A stretch of 64,000 nt of DNA from Parahoeflea alexandrii (GCF_024105735.1 NZ_JAAAML010000001.1:806001-870000), one strand, 5' to 3'; counted from the first letter of the stretch, positions 38,530-47,642 are shown. Made by a program: numbers and translations. The notes: a model not told the origin generated them from the sequence alone.

Positions 38530-38943
38530 TTAATCCAAGAAAGCTTTGATTTTCATTTCGAGTGCAGCGATCTCCTTGGTTTCGCAATCCCAAATAATCA
38601 GAACTTTCCAGCCAGACGATTCTAGCGATCTCTGGTTTGAACTGTCCCGCTGCTGATTGCGTTCCAGTTTTGGGAGCCAATAGTCCAGACGGCTTTTAGG
38701 CAGCCGCCCATCAAGACAATCTGGATCATTATGTTGATGCCAAAAACAGCCATGTACAAATATGACTTTTTTTCTTGGGCCAAACACGAGATCGGGCTTG
38801 CCTGGCAACTCTTTCCGATGAAGCCGGTAGCGGTAGCCGTGGCTATGTACAAGCCGCCGCACGATCATTTCAGGTTTTGTGTCCTTTGATCGTATAGCAG
38901 CCATATTGGCTGAACGCGCATTTTCTGAAAGTTTGTCCGCCAA
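38530..38943 (-). CDS. vsr: Very short patch repair endonuclease (Vsr)
   Basis: A 137-residue nuclease that nicks at T:G mismatches arising when methylated cytosine deaminates. The family core is clear: RSANMAAIRSKDTKPEMIVRRLVHSHGYRYRLHRKELPGKPDLVFGPRKKVIFVHGCFWHQHNDPDC, with the catalytic Asp in KPDLVF and the Zn/His region HGCFWHQH. The start is taken as TTG 38943 because the conserved N-terminus needs it; ATG 38904 would cut into the core. The frame is the same as the upstream nuclease gene, separated only by TGA CAA AGG. It is the third gene of the R-M operon and has more A/T-rich codons than the host genes. Confidence 0.93.
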   Translation of the reverse strand: MADKLSENARSANMAAIRSKDTKPEMIVRRLVHSHGYRYRLHRKELPGKPDLVFGPRKKVIFVHGCFWHQHNDPDCLDGRLPKSRLDYWLPKLERNQQRDSSNQRSLESSGWKVLIIWDCETKEIAALEMKIKAFLD

Positions 38944-38949
38944 CCTTTG

Positions 38950-39807
38950 TCAGGAACCTCTTGAACTAAGGTTTATATTCAGCGTTTCAGGTATCCCCGA
39001 AAATGTCGCGATAAACTCGTTCCGCGAACAATATGGTAAACCTAAGCTGTTTATCAAACTGCGATCATAGGCACCTGAGAGTAACAAGATACCTTCAGGA
39101 GCCAAAATGTCCCGCGCTCCCCCGTTCCCTCTTATTCTCTTCATGGGATCAAGCTGATCGTGAAGCAGTCCGAGAAGCACGCTTCTATGAACGATCCTAT
39201 TGAGGTTTTCGCGGAAAAACTGTGCAGTACGCTTAGAACCGCCCTTCATTGCGCGTAGTTCCCGGAAACGTGCCATATCAATACCGGCAAAGCGACTTTG
39301 GGGTAGCTTTTCATGCTGAAGCAACCACCAAATATGGTTGAAGGCGTGTTTGCTAACGCTGCGTTTACCGTCGCGGTTTGGCGCATTTAGATATTCGGCA
39401 CGGGCGACAAAAACACCGAGCGAGCATTCGTGCTTCTCTGTTGCAACCATAACCAAAACACAGGGTTCTCGATTGGAAAATGTTTCGGGTGGAATCATCC
39501 AGGTGCTGCGAACTGTATTTTTCACGTCCACATCCATACCGCCGATACGAAGGTCTCTCAGTCCTTTCGGAACGCCGAGGAAATCCCGGAGGAAATGCTC
39601 TATTTTCAGACCTATGAACGTTTTCTCCACATTGTCGAGATCCGATATTCGTGTTCTGGCTGTTCTGATTGGGTCGATAACAAAGTCAACGGCGTCCTGA
39701 ACCAATTCTGGAAAACTGGCAAGAAGCTCAGAGTGACCGCCAATCAGTCGTTCAATCTCCTGAACTATTTGAGAAACTATAACATAGTCAGGATGGTCCG
39801 GTGTCAT
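38950..39807 (-). CDS. NaeI-like type II restriction endonuclease
   Basis: A 285-residue homologue of NaeI, a type IIE enzyme that cuts GCCGGC and needs two sites. By comparison from memory, the catalytic set is kept: Glu70, Asp85, Asp94 and Lys96 (IGGMDVDVKN), with spacing equal to Asp86-Asp95-Lys97 of NaeI, followed by TWMIPPETFS. The C-terminal DNA-binding, topoisomerase-like half has KRIRGNGGARDILAPEGILLLSGAY, which is very close to NaeI. The start ATG 39807 overlaps the methyltransferase stop (ATGA). Recognition of GCCGGC is inference; the motif is common in this window, so the host must be protected if so. Confidence 0.88.
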   Translation of the reverse strand: MTPDHPDYVIVSQIVQEIERLIGGHSELLASFPELVQDAVDFVIDPIRTARTRISDLDNVEKTFIGLKIEHFLRDFLGVPKGLRDLRIGGMDVDVKNTVRSTWMIPPETFSNREPCVLVMVATEKHECSLGVFVARAEYLNAPNRDGKRSVSKHAFNHIWWLLQHEKLPQSRFAGIDMARFRELRAMKGGSKRTAQFFRENLNRIVHRSVLLGLLHDQLDPMKRIRGNGGARDILAPEGILLLSGAYDRSLINSLGLPYCSRNEFIATFSGIPETLNINLSSRGS

Positions 39808-40760
39808 CCGGCAAGTGCCAAAACACTATCTTGTTTGTTCAGAGCATGACAAATTTTTTGTGCCACGGCCGCTGCCACCGGAGGCGGAAATGCATTTCCG
39901 ACTTGGCGGTAGGCTGCAGTTTTGCGGCCATAAAAATCCCAACTGTCGGGAAAACCCTGGATGCGAGCAGCCATACGCACCGTCAAACGCGGCATGCCGG
40001 TATGATCGGATGCTGGGTTTTCATCAGCGATGGTTCTACCTTCCACTCCAAGCTCGGCCCACGCCTGACGGGCTCGGGTTGGACCTAGGTCAGGCCCGCC
40101 ATGCTTTTTTGATCCGCCAACAAGTGTTGGGGCTATGCGGTTTGCATTCTGCGCCCAGTGCTCTGCTCCCGGCCATCCATTCGCTGCCATCAGATCTTTT
40201 AGTTTTTCTCCGACAGTTGGGGCCTTAACCACATCAAAATCGAGATTGAAGCTGTCAGCGAAGGTGCTCTTGAGAGCCACCATAACCACGCGTGGACGTA
40301 GTTGAGGCACGCCAAAATCACTGGCATTCAGGAGGTGCCAGCTGACTTTATAGCCAATTTTGCGCAACCGGAGTTCGATATAATCACGATAATCATCAAA
40401 GGCGCGATCGAGCATCCCCCTAACGTTTTCAAACATTACTGCTTTGGGCTGGATTAGTTCGGCGATTTCTACTCCTCTTGTGAAGAGGTTCCTCTCATCT
40501 CCTTCACCTAGCTGCTTGCCAGCCTTCGAGAATGGTGGACAGGGCAACCCCCCTGCAAGCAGATCGACGCCTCGAAACTGGGAAAAATCATAATCCTGAA
40601 ACAAATCATGCTCGACGACATTCCAGTTTGGGCGGTTCAACCGAAGCGTCTGACAAGCGTGCGGATCGTTTTCGAACAAAGCTATATGTTCGAATTCAGC
40701 CAGCTCTAGTCCCAAGGCCTGACCGCCCGCACCCGCACATAGTTCGACTGACTTCAACAT
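39804..40760 (-). CDS. DNA (cytosine-5-)-methyltransferase
   Basis: A 318-residue C5 methyltransferase, the modification arm of the R-M system. Conserved motifs in order: I (VELCAGAGGQALGLELA), IV with the catalytic Cys in GGLPCPPFSKAGK, VI (MFENVRG), VIII (PQLRPRVVMVAL), a variable target-recognition region (KAPTVGEKLKDL... LGPTRARQAWAELG), and X (QVGNAFPPPVAAAVA). Motif IV reads PCPPFS instead of the common PCQxFS. ATG 40760 follows AAGGAGAATC. It heads the operon methyltransferase-nuclease-vsr, with ATGA overlap to the nuclease, so modification is made first. Confidence 0.94.
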   Translation of the reverse strand: MLKSVELCAGAGGQALGLELAEFEHIALFENDPHACQTLRLNRPNWNVVEHDLFQDYDFSQFRGVDLLAGGLPCPPFSKAGKQLGEGDERNLFTRGVEIAELIQPKAVMFENVRGMLDRAFDDYRDYIELRLRKIGYKVSWHLLNASDFGVPQLRPRVVMVALKSTFADSFNLDFDVVKAPTVGEKLKDLMAANGWPGAEHWAQNANRIAPTLVGGSKKHGGPDLGPTRARQAWAELGVEGRTIADENPASDHTGMPRLTVRMAARIQGFPDSWDFYGRKTAAYRQVGNAFPPPVAAAVAQKICHALNKQDSVLALAG

Positions 40761-40921
40761 AGAAGATTCTCCTTGTGCGAGGATCGCAGGTGCGGATCTG
40801 AAAATACACAAGAACAATACATGAACATCATGCGGTTCACAAGTTATCAGGCTTCCAACGGCTCGTCCCGCTTAGCGCATGGTCAAACTGCAAGCCGGAG
40901 GCGGTCCAAAGCGCTTCCCCC

Positions 40922-42667
40922 TCAATACCCCACCGTCGCCGATCCTGTCCGCCGCGGATCGGACGCCCCCAGCAACAGCCCCTTTTCCGCATCGACATGG
41001 ATCGACTGGGTCGAGCCCATCACGCTTCTGACCGCGATTGTGTGGCCCTTGGCCTCGAGTGCTGCCACCGTGTCTCGGCTTAACCCGCCGTCCTCGACGC
41101 GGATTTCGTCGGGCAGCCATTGGTGGTGGATGCGCGCGGCGTTGGTGGCTTCGGCGACATTCATGCCGTGATCGATCATGTTGGAGATCACCTGCAGCGT
41201 GGTGGTGATGATGCGCGAGCCGCCCGGGCTGCCGGTGACCAGGAACGGCTTGCCGTCTTTGAGCACAATGGTCGGGCTCATCGAGGACAGCGGCCGCTTG
41301 CCGGGCTCGACCGCATTGGCGTCGCCGCCGATCAGGCCATAGGCATTGGGCACGCCGGGCTTGGCGGAAAAATCATCCATCTCGTTGTTGAGCAGCACGC
41401 CGGTGCCGGCCGCGGTCATGCCCGAGCCATAGGAGAAGTTCAGCGTGTAGGTGTTCGACACCGCGTTGCCGTCCTTGTCCACGATGGAGAAATGTGTGGT
41501 CTGGTCGCTCTCGTAGGGCGCCAGCTTGCCCGGCTTTATGGTTTCAGATGGCGTGGCGCGGTTGAGGCTGATGCCGTCGCGGATCTTGGCGGCATAGTCT
41601 TTCGAGGTGAGTGCTGCGACCGGCACATCGACGAAATCCGGGTCGCCGAGATATTCCGAGCGGTCGGCATAGGCGCGCTTCATGGCTTCCGCCATCAGGT
41701 GGATGGTGTCGGAAGAATTGTGCCCGAGAAAGCCGATCGGGTAGCCCTCCATCACGTTGAGGATCTGGATGATGTGGGTGCCGCCCGAGCTTGGCGGCGG
41801 CATCGAGACGATCTCGTGGCCGCGATAGGTTCCGGTCACCGGCGCGCGGATCACCGCCCTGTAGTTCGCCAGATCCTCCACCGTCATCGAGCCGCCGGCC
41901 TCCTGCACGGAGGCGGCGATCTTCTCGGCGACTTCGCCCTTGTAGAATCCGTCGGGGCCTTCCGCCGCGATCGTCTTCAGTGTCGCCGCCAGGTCCGGCT
42001 GTTTGAACAGGTCACCGGGCTCATAGAAACTGCCATCGGGCTTGTAGAAGATCGCCGCCGAAGCCGGCCAGGTCTTGAGCCGCTTTTCCAGCGCCTTGAG
42101 GCTATCGGCCAGATCGGCGGTGACAAGGATGCCGTCTTCAGCCAATTTGATCGCCGGGGCCGCGGCCTCCGCCAGCGTCATGGTGCCGTAGGTCTCGAGC
42201 GCCAGCTGCATGCCGGCGACGGTGCCGGGAACGCCGACGGCCATGCCGGTAAAGCGCGAGAGATTGCTGTCGGCATTGCCCTCGGCATCAAGATACATGT
42301 CGCGCGTCGCACTCGCCGGCGCCATCTCGCGGTAGTCGATCGCCTTTGTTTCGCCGCTCGCCGCGTCATGCACCATCATGAAGCCGCCGCCGCCGAGATT
42401 TCCGGCGCGGGGCAGGGTGACGGCCAGCGCCAGCGCCACGGCGACGCCCGCATCGACAGCGTTGCCGCCGTCCTTGAGAACCTGCAGCCCCACTTCGGCG
42501 GCGACCGCCTCCTGCACCGAAACCATCGCCGATTTCGCCCAGACCGGATGCACCGCATCCATGGAGCTGTAGATCGCCGCTTCCTGGGCGCTGGCGGCAA
42601 CAGGTGCGAGTGCGATCATACCGGCAGCGGTAAGCGCTGTGAGCGGGCGGAGCATCGGGCGTGTCAT
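40922..42667 (-). CDS. ggt: Gamma-glutamyltransferase
   Basis: A 581-residue periplasmic Ntn-hydrolase that splits gamma-glutamyl bonds such as those of glutathione. A signal peptide (LTALTAAGMIALAPVAASA) is followed by AEVGLQVLKDGGNAVDAGVAVALALAVTLPRAGNLGGGGFM. The self-cleavage site and nucleophile are Thr390 in DQTTHFS. SYGSGMTAAGTGVLLNNEMDDF, PLSSMSPTIVL and GSPGGSRIITT are further family motifs. ATG 42667 is the first in frame. It lies beside the R-M island with no shared transcript evident. Function is firm. Confidence 0.95.
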   Translation of the reverse strand: MTRPMLRPLTALTAAGMIALAPVAASAQEAAIYSSMDAVHPVWAKSAMVSVQEAVAAEVGLQVLKDGGNAVDAGVAVALALAVTLPRAGNLGGGGFMMVHDAASGETKAIDYREMAPASATRDMYLDAEGNADSNLSRFTGMAVGVPGTVAGMQLALETYGTMTLAEAAAPAIKLAEDGILVTADLADSLKALEKRLKTWPASAAIFYKPDGSFYEPGDLFKQPDLAATLKTIAAEGPDGFYKGEVAEKIAASVQEAGGSMTVEDLANYRAVIRAPVTGTYRGHEIVSMPPPSSGGTHIIQILNVMEGYPIGFLGHNSSDTIHLMAEAMKRAYADRSEYLGDPDFVDVPVAALTSKDYAAKIRDGISLNRATPSETIKPGKLAPYESDQTTHFSIVDKDGNAVSNTYTLNFSYGSGMTAAGTGVLLNNEMDDFSAKPGVPNAYGLIGGDANAVEPGKRPLSSMSPTIVLKDGKPFLVTGSPGGSRIITTTLQVISNMIDHGMNVAEATNAARIHHQWLPDEIRVEDGGLSRDTVAALEAKGHTIAVRSVMGSTQSIHVDAEKGLLLGASDPRRTGSATVGY

Positions 42668-42885
42668 GGTATAACTTCCTTTCCGGATCGTCCTGGATCA
42701 AGGACCGGGACGGGGCAGGCCATGGCTGGCAAAACGCTACAACAGGCCACATCGGCCGGTTCGTCAACCCGGTGACGGTCATGTCCAACGGACCTGCGGC
42801 TTAATGCGCCTGTGCGGCCCTTTATCGGCCCGGCGTGGCACCTATCTAATGGGCATGGAAACAATCTTGGTGGATCAGGGCTGAC

Positions 42886-43572
42886 ATGGCGTTTCTCGGA
42901 CTCTTCGGTGTCCTGCTGATTCTGGCGCTGGTTTACGCGCCGCAGTTCTGGGTCGGCCACACCATGCGCCGTCACAGCGACGAGCGGCCTGATTTTCCCG
43001 GCACCGGCGGGGAGATGGCGCAGCATCTCGTCGAGCGTTTTGAGCTGTCCGGTGTCGGCGTGGAGATGACCGACAAGGGCGACCATTACGATCCGGAAGC
43101 GCGGGTGGTGCGGCTGTCGCAGGCCAATTACCAGGGCGCGAGCCTGACCGCGGTGGCCGTTGCGGCGCACGAGGTCGGCCACGCGCTGCAGCATCATCGC
43201 GGCGAACGCGGGCTGGCGCTCAGGCAGAAGCTGGTCGGTGTCGCGATGACGACGGACCGGATCGCGTCGGTGTTCTTCATTGCCGCACCGGTGCTGGCCG
43301 TGCTGCTGCGCACGCCGGCGGCGATGCTCGGCATGGCGGTGATCGGCATCGGGCTGCTGGGCGTGCGGGTGCTGGTGCATCTGGTCACCCTGCCGGTCGA
43401 ATACGACGCGAGCTTCAACAAGGCGCTGCCGATCCTGCGCGAGGGCGGTTACCTCGCCGACGAGGACATTGCCGGCGCCCGCAGCGTGCTGAAAGCCGCG
43501 GCCTTCACCTATGTCGCGGCAGCGCTCACGAGCCTGCTCAACCTGGCGCGCTGGATAAGGGTGCTGAGGTGA
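42886..43572 (+). CDS. Zinc metallopeptidase, YugP family
   Basis: A 228-residue membrane protein with an N-terminal helix (LGLFGVLLILALVYAPQFWV), the active-site motif AVAVAAHEVGHALQHHRGERGL (HExxH), two to three further helices, and LPVEYDASFNKALPIL, the YugP third-ligand region. It probably cleaves membrane or envelope proteins, but no substrate is known. It is divergent from ggt, 218 bases away. Confidence 0.88.
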   Translation: MAFLGLFGVLLILALVYAPQFWVGHTMRRHSDERPDFPGTGGEMAQHLVERFELSGVGVEMTDKGDHYDPEARVVRLSQANYQGASLTAVAVAAHEVGHALQHHRGERGLALRQKLVGVAMTTDRIASVFFIAAPVLAVLLRTPAAMLGMAVIGIGLLGVRVLVHLVTLPVEYDASFNKALPILREGGYLADEDIAGARSVLKAAAFTYVAAALTSLLNLARWIRVLR

Positions 43573-43662
43573 CGTGCCCTTGAATTTCCGGTGCGGCGCT
43601 GCATTTGGCATTACCAAGACCCTGCAAGAGCACCCACCAGAACCATGCTGAAGGAGATTGCC

Positions 43663-44448
43663 ATGACCACGAGACGCACCTTTATTGTTGGCGGCGCCGC
43701 CGCTGTCGGAGCCATCACGCTGTTGCCATCGCTCGGCCTTGCAGCCGCGCATGCGGCGAGTTTCGAGCTGATGGACGGAAAGATCGTCATCCATCCGGTG
43801 GAGCATGCCTCCTTCGTCATGGAGAGCCCGGCGGGAACCATCTATGTCGATCCGGTCGGCGAGGCCGGACTGTATGAGGCGCTGCCCAAGCCGGACCTGA
43901 TCCTGATTACCCACCGCCACGGTGATCACTACAATGCCGATCTTCTGGCCGCGCTTGCAGAGGCACCAATCCTGACCAATGCGGACGTGAAGGGCATGAT
44001 GCCGGAAGACCTGCAGGCGCGCACCGAGGTCATCGCCCCGGGCGGCAGCACTGACATGATGGGCATCGCCATCGCGGCCATCGCGTCCTACAACACTTCC
44101 GCCGACCGGCAGGACTTCCACCCCAAGGCCCGCGGTGACCTCGGCTTCGTGCTGACTATCGACGGAAGCCGCGTCTACGTCTCCGGAGACACCGAGGGGA
44201 CACCGGAAATGCGGGCGCTCGAGAACATCGATCTCGCCTTTGTCTGCATGAACCTGCCGTTCACGATGGACGCCGAACAGGCGGCTGACGCGGTGGCCGA
44301 ATTCGCCCCCGGCATGGTCGTTCCCTACCACTACCGCGGCCGCGACGGCGGCACCCAGGACCCGCAGGTGTTTGCAAACATGCTGAGCGAGGCCGGCAGT
44401 TCGACCGAGGTCAAACTGCACGACTGGTACAACGGCGCCATGGGCTGA
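43663..44448 (+). CDS. MBL-fold metal-dependent hydrolase, Tat-exported
   Basis: A 261-residue protein with a Tat-like signal (TTRRTFIVGGAAAVGAITLLPSLGLAAAHA) and a beta-lactamase-like fold of the UlaG/YcbL-type. The Zn motif THRHGDHYNADLL is present, then VSGDTEG with the bridging Asp, and a late His in VVPYHYRG. It should act in the periplasm as a hydrolase of unknown substrate. ATG 43663 follows AAGGAGATTG. A hairpin at 44482-44512 closes the transcript. Confidence 0.9.
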   Translation: MTTRRTFIVGGAAAVGAITLLPSLGLAAAHAASFELMDGKIVIHPVEHASFVMESPAGTIYVDPVGEAGLYEALPKPDLILITHRHGDHYNADLLAALAEAPILTNADVKGMMPEDLQARTEVIAPGGSTDMMGIAIAAIASYNTSADRQDFHPKARGDLGFVLTIDGSRVYVSGDTEGTPEMRALENIDLAFVCMNLPFTMDAEQAADAVAEFAPGMVVPYHYRGRDGGTQDPQVFANMLSEAGSSTEVKLHDWYNGAMG

Positions 44449-44481
44449 GGCTACAGGCGTCTTCCAGTTTTGACTTGTGCT

Positions 44482-44512
44482 ACCGGGCCCATGCTTCCAG
44501 CGTGGGCCCGGT
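44482..44512 (+). terminator. Hairpin terminator after the MBL-fold gene
   Basis: The ten-base arms ACCGGGCCCA and TGGGCCCGGT pair perfectly around TGC-TTCCA-GCG, 33 bases after the stop. Only TTTG follows, so termination may be partial. Confidence 0.6.
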
Positions 44513-44647
44513 TTGCGTCGAGGGCCGCTAAAGCCCGATTGACCGAATATCCAACCGGCTGATTTGCTTCTTCCTGCCGGACAGGTAGAAGGGCCACTGA
44601 TGACCTGATTTTCCGAAGGCACGCCAACCGCCCCCGAAGGACCGCCC

Positions 44648-45826
44648 GTGAATTCCCCCGATCGCATCGAAGAGCTGTTGAACGCTACCAGGGACTCCTT
44701 TTCGAGCGGGGCGCTGGTGCAGCTCAAGCTTGGCGGCTACCACGGACCGGAGCCGGAACTGAAGGCGGTGCTGGTCAAGAAGATCGCAACCAAGGGCGGC
44801 GAGAAATACTCCTTCACCTGGCGCTACAAGACCCGCGACACGATCAAGAATTACGCTGAAGACGAGGCGATGGAACTGCTGCGCGATGGTCTGGCGGTCG
44901 AATTCCGCAGCGCGCAGCTTGCGACCACCGGATTCGACATGCTGTTCGAGCGCAACGGCGAAAAGCAACGGCTCAAGCGGACCGAGGTCAAAGGCCGCGC
45001 GGCACCCTCAACCGAGCACAACCGCGCCAAGAACCGGCCGTTGAGCGAAACCGGAAAGCCCTGGCTCAAGGCGCTCGGGCTTGCCGGCAAGAACGGCGCC
45101 ATCCGCCACGACGCGCAGGACAAGTTCCGCCAGATCAACAAGATGGTCGAGATCTTTGCGCCGCTGGTTGCCGCGCTGAAGGCCGAACCGCCGCTGATCG
45201 TCGATATGGGCGCGGGCAAGGGCTATCTCGATTTCGCGCTTTACGACTATCTCGCCACCGTGGTGAAGCGGCCGGTGCGGATTGTCGGCGTGGAACTGCG
45301 TGAGCAACTGGTCGAGGACGGCAACGCCACGGCGAAGGCGTCGGGCTTCGCCGGATTGAGTTTTGAGGCAGGTGCGATCATGGCGTTCGACGCCTCGGGC
45401 GCCGATGCGGTGATTGCGCTGCATGCCTGCGACACGGCCACGGACGACGCCATCTTCAAGGGCATTGCCGCCGGGGCCGCCCTGATCGCGGTAGCGCCGT
45501 GCTGCCACAAGCAGATCCGTAGGCAGATGGAAGCCGGCAAGCCCGATGAGACCCTGGAACCGCTGCTCCGGCACGGCATCTTCGTCGAACGCCAGGCCGA
45601 GATGGTCACCGACACACTCCGCGCATTGCTGCTCGAACTCAACGGCTACCGCACCCGCGTGTTCGAGTTCGTCTCCGACGCACACACCCCGAAAAACAAC
45701 CTGATCGTGGCCGAAAAGGATGGCCGGTTTGGCCGCGACCGCGAAGCGGTGCTCCGGCAGATTGCCGAGATCAAGGCGATGTTCGGGATTGATCAGCACC
45801 ATCTCGAAGGGCTGCTTGTGGGGTGA
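44648..45826 (+). CDS. SAM-dependent methyltransferase (Methyltransf_32/METTL25-like)
   Basis: A 392-residue protein. The N-terminal part (residues 1-130) is an unassigned domain. The C-terminal part has the methyltransferase motif LIVDMGAGKGYLDFALYDYL, VGVELREQLVED, ADAVIALHACDTATDDAIFKG and VAPCCHKQIRR, the pattern of the METTL25/RRNAD1-type family. The substrate is unknown, possibly RNA. The start is GTG 44648 after GAAGGA. The 3' end overlaps the convergent LysR gene by 56 bases. Confidence 0.82.
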   Translation: MNSPDRIEELLNATRDSFSSGALVQLKLGGYHGPEPELKAVLVKKIATKGGEKYSFTWRYKTRDTIKNYAEDEAMELLRDGLAVEFRSAQLATTGFDMLFERNGEKQRLKRTEVKGRAAPSTEHNRAKNRPLSETGKPWLKALGLAGKNGAIRHDAQDKFRQINKMVEIFAPLVAALKAEPPLIVDMGAGKGYLDFALYDYLATVVKRPVRIVGVELREQLVEDGNATAKASGFAGLSFEAGAIMAFDASGADAVIALHACDTATDDAIFKGIAAGAALIAVAPCCHKQIRRQMEAGKPDETLEPLLRHGIFVERQAEMVTDTLRALLLELNGYRTRVFEFVSDAHTPKNNLIVAEKDGRFGRDREAVLRQIAEIKAMFGIDQHHLEGLLVG

Positions 45827-46697
45827 GGATCAGTGCTTCGGCCAGAAGATCGAAGACCGTGCGAATGCGCCGGCTGGTGCGCAGTTCGCGGTGAGTGACA
45901 AGCCAGATCGGCACCGGAAACGGCTCGATCTGCGGTAGAAGCCGCACGATACCGGGTGTTCGTGCGGCGATCTCGTGCATCTGAAAGCTGATGCCAAGGC
46001 CGCGCTTGACCATCTCCCACACCACCACCGAATTCTCCGAGGCAAGGATGAAACTGGCTTCGGTCACCGGCAGGCCGCGGCTTTGCAAGTGCCCCGCAAG
46101 CCGCGCGCCGCCGCCCAGGCCAATGAAGCCGGCCCTTGCCAGATCGGCCGGATGGCGCGGCATGCCGTTTTGTTCTACCCAGCTTTGTGCAGCATAGAGA
46201 TGCGCCTCGGATTCCTTGATCAGCCGGCCGATCAGGTCGGGCTGATCGGGGCGGACATGGCGGATGGCGATATCGGCCTCGCGGCGCCGCAGGTCGCTAA
46301 AGGCGTTGGAGGCAACAATCTCCAGCGTGATCTGTGGCGCGGCCTCCCGGATGCGATGCACGATATCTGGCAGGACATAAGCAGCGAAGCCATCGGACGC
46401 GGAGATGGTGACGCGGCCCTCGATCGACTGGGTCTGTCCGGAAGCCGCAAGTCGAACTGTTTCGGCAGCGGCGCCCATGGCGCGCACGTGCTCGATCAGG
46501 TCGAGGCCGGCTTCGGTCAGCATCAGCGACTTTCCAAGGCGTTCGAACAGGGTGACACCGAGGCTCTGCTCCAACGCCGCGACCTGCCGCGACAGGGTCG
46601 GCTGGGTCAATCCGAGCTTGCGGGCAGCGGCAGAGAGCGATCCCTCTTCCACGGTGGTCCAGAACGCCAGCGCATGATTCCAGTCGAATTTGCTCAT
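45771..46697 (-). CDS. LysR family transcriptional regulator
   Basis: A 308-residue regulator: winged helix at residues ~5-65 (NHALAFWTTVEEGSLSAAARKLGLTQPTLSRQVAALEQSLGVTLFER) and a LysR substrate-binding domain (GRVTISASDGFAAYVLPDIVHRIREAAP, DIAIRHVRPDQPDLIGR). The start ATG 46697 lies in an AT-rich divergent region with the class I methyltransferase at 46830, the usual arrangement for a LysR regulator and its target. The C-terminus overlaps the methyltransferase at 44648-45826 by 56 bases. The target is inferred. Confidence 0.92.
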   Translation of the reverse strand: MSKFDWNHALAFWTTVEEGSLSAAARKLGLTQPTLSRQVAALEQSLGVTLFERLGKSLMLTEAGLDLIEHVRAMGAAAETVRLAASGQTQSIEGRVTISASDGFAAYVLPDIVHRIREAAPQITLEIVASNAFSDLRRREADIAIRHVRPDQPDLIGRLIKESEAHLYAAQSWVEQNGMPRHPADLARAGFIGLGGGARLAGHLQSRGLPVTEASFILASENSVVVWEMVKRGLGISFQMHEIAARTPGIVRLLPQIEPFPVPIWLVTHRELRTSRRIRTVFDLLAEALILTPQAALRDGADQSRTSP

Positions 46698-46829
46698 GCA
46701 TAAATGTATATCAAGGCTGCAAATAATCGCAATTCCCATAGAAAAATCCATGGGTGATAAGCAGCGATCCCTCCGCGGGGCCGCGCGCTCCGTGATATGA
46801 TCGCACCGGCATGCAACAGGACCGACGCC

Positions 46830-47465
46830 ATGACACCTGCAGAGATCACCAGGATCCGCTTCTGGGACCGCTCGGCCCGACGTTATGCTGCCCGACCGGT
46901 CGCCGACAGCAAGGCATACGAGACCACGCTCGAGCGCACCCGCGCATGGCTCACACCGACTGACGATGTGCTCGAAATCGGTTGCGGCACGGGCTCCACC
47001 GCGATCAGGCTTGCGCCCCACGCCGGCCGTATCACCGGGACTGACATCTCGCCCGAAATGATCGCGATTGCAGAGGAAAGGCGCTCAGACGGTGGTCCCG
47101 GCAATGTCACCTTCCTGGCCGCCGCACTCTCCGATGCGCGGCTCGAACCGACCGCTTTCGACGTCGTGATGGCTTTCAATGTGCTGCACCTGCTTGAAGA
47201 CTTGCCGGATGCGCTGACACGGATTGGCAAGCTGCTCAAGCCGGGTGGGTTGCTGATCTCGAAAACGCCCTGCCTCGGCGACATGCCAGTTATGCTCCGG
47301 CTGGTCATCCCGGCGATGCAACTGTTCGGCAAGGCGCCGCCGGTCAGTTATTTTGGCAAGGACGCGTTGCGCCAAGCGATGCAGGAAGCCGGTTTCGACA
47401 TTGAGGAAACAGGCCTGCATGCAGCCGGAGGGCATGCACTCTTCATCGTGGCCCGCAAGCGGTGA
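46830..47465 (+). CDS. Class I SAM-dependent methyltransferase
   Basis: A 211-residue enzyme with motif I VLEIGCGTGSTAIRLA, an acidic ribose-binding residue in ITGTDISPEMIAIA, FDVVMAFNVLHLLEDLP and LLKPGGLLISKTPCLGD. It resembles UbiE/Tam-type small-molecule methyltransferases; the substrate is unknown. ATG 46830 follows an AGGA site; ATG 46797 is an alternative. It is divergent from the LysR gene, which probably controls it. Confidence 0.85.
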   Translation: MTPAEITRIRFWDRSARRYAARPVADSKAYETTLERTRAWLTPTDDVLEIGCGTGSTAIRLAPHAGRITGTDISPEMIAIAEERRSDGGPGNVTFLAAALSDARLEPTAFDVVMAFNVLHLLEDLPDALTRIGKLLKPGGLLISKTPCLGDMPVMLRLVIPAMQLFGKAPPVSYFGKDALRQAMQEAGFDIEETGLHAAGGHALFIVARKR

Positions 47466-47642
47466 AGCGGGCAGGGGCATCGGTCTTGCATCGGCGGCGC
47501 AATCGTTCTTCCTGGACAATTGCAGGATCCTGTCGGGCTGAAAACTGCGGAAGGCGAGAGCCTATGCCCAAAAACCCTGTCGAGCATGCCCAGCCTCAAC
47601 GCCTGTCCAGCAGTGGATCAACCCGCGGTTCAGCAAGCGCCG

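Noticed and set aside
40761-40921. A controller (C) protein gene before the R-M operon
   Set aside because: The interval is too short and shows no helix-turn-helix frame; timing is more simply explained by the methyltransferase-first gene order.
42664-44727. A 687-codon open frame on the minus strand
   Set aside because: It runs through the YugP and MBL-fold genes on the opposite strand, which have clear motifs and ribosome sites.
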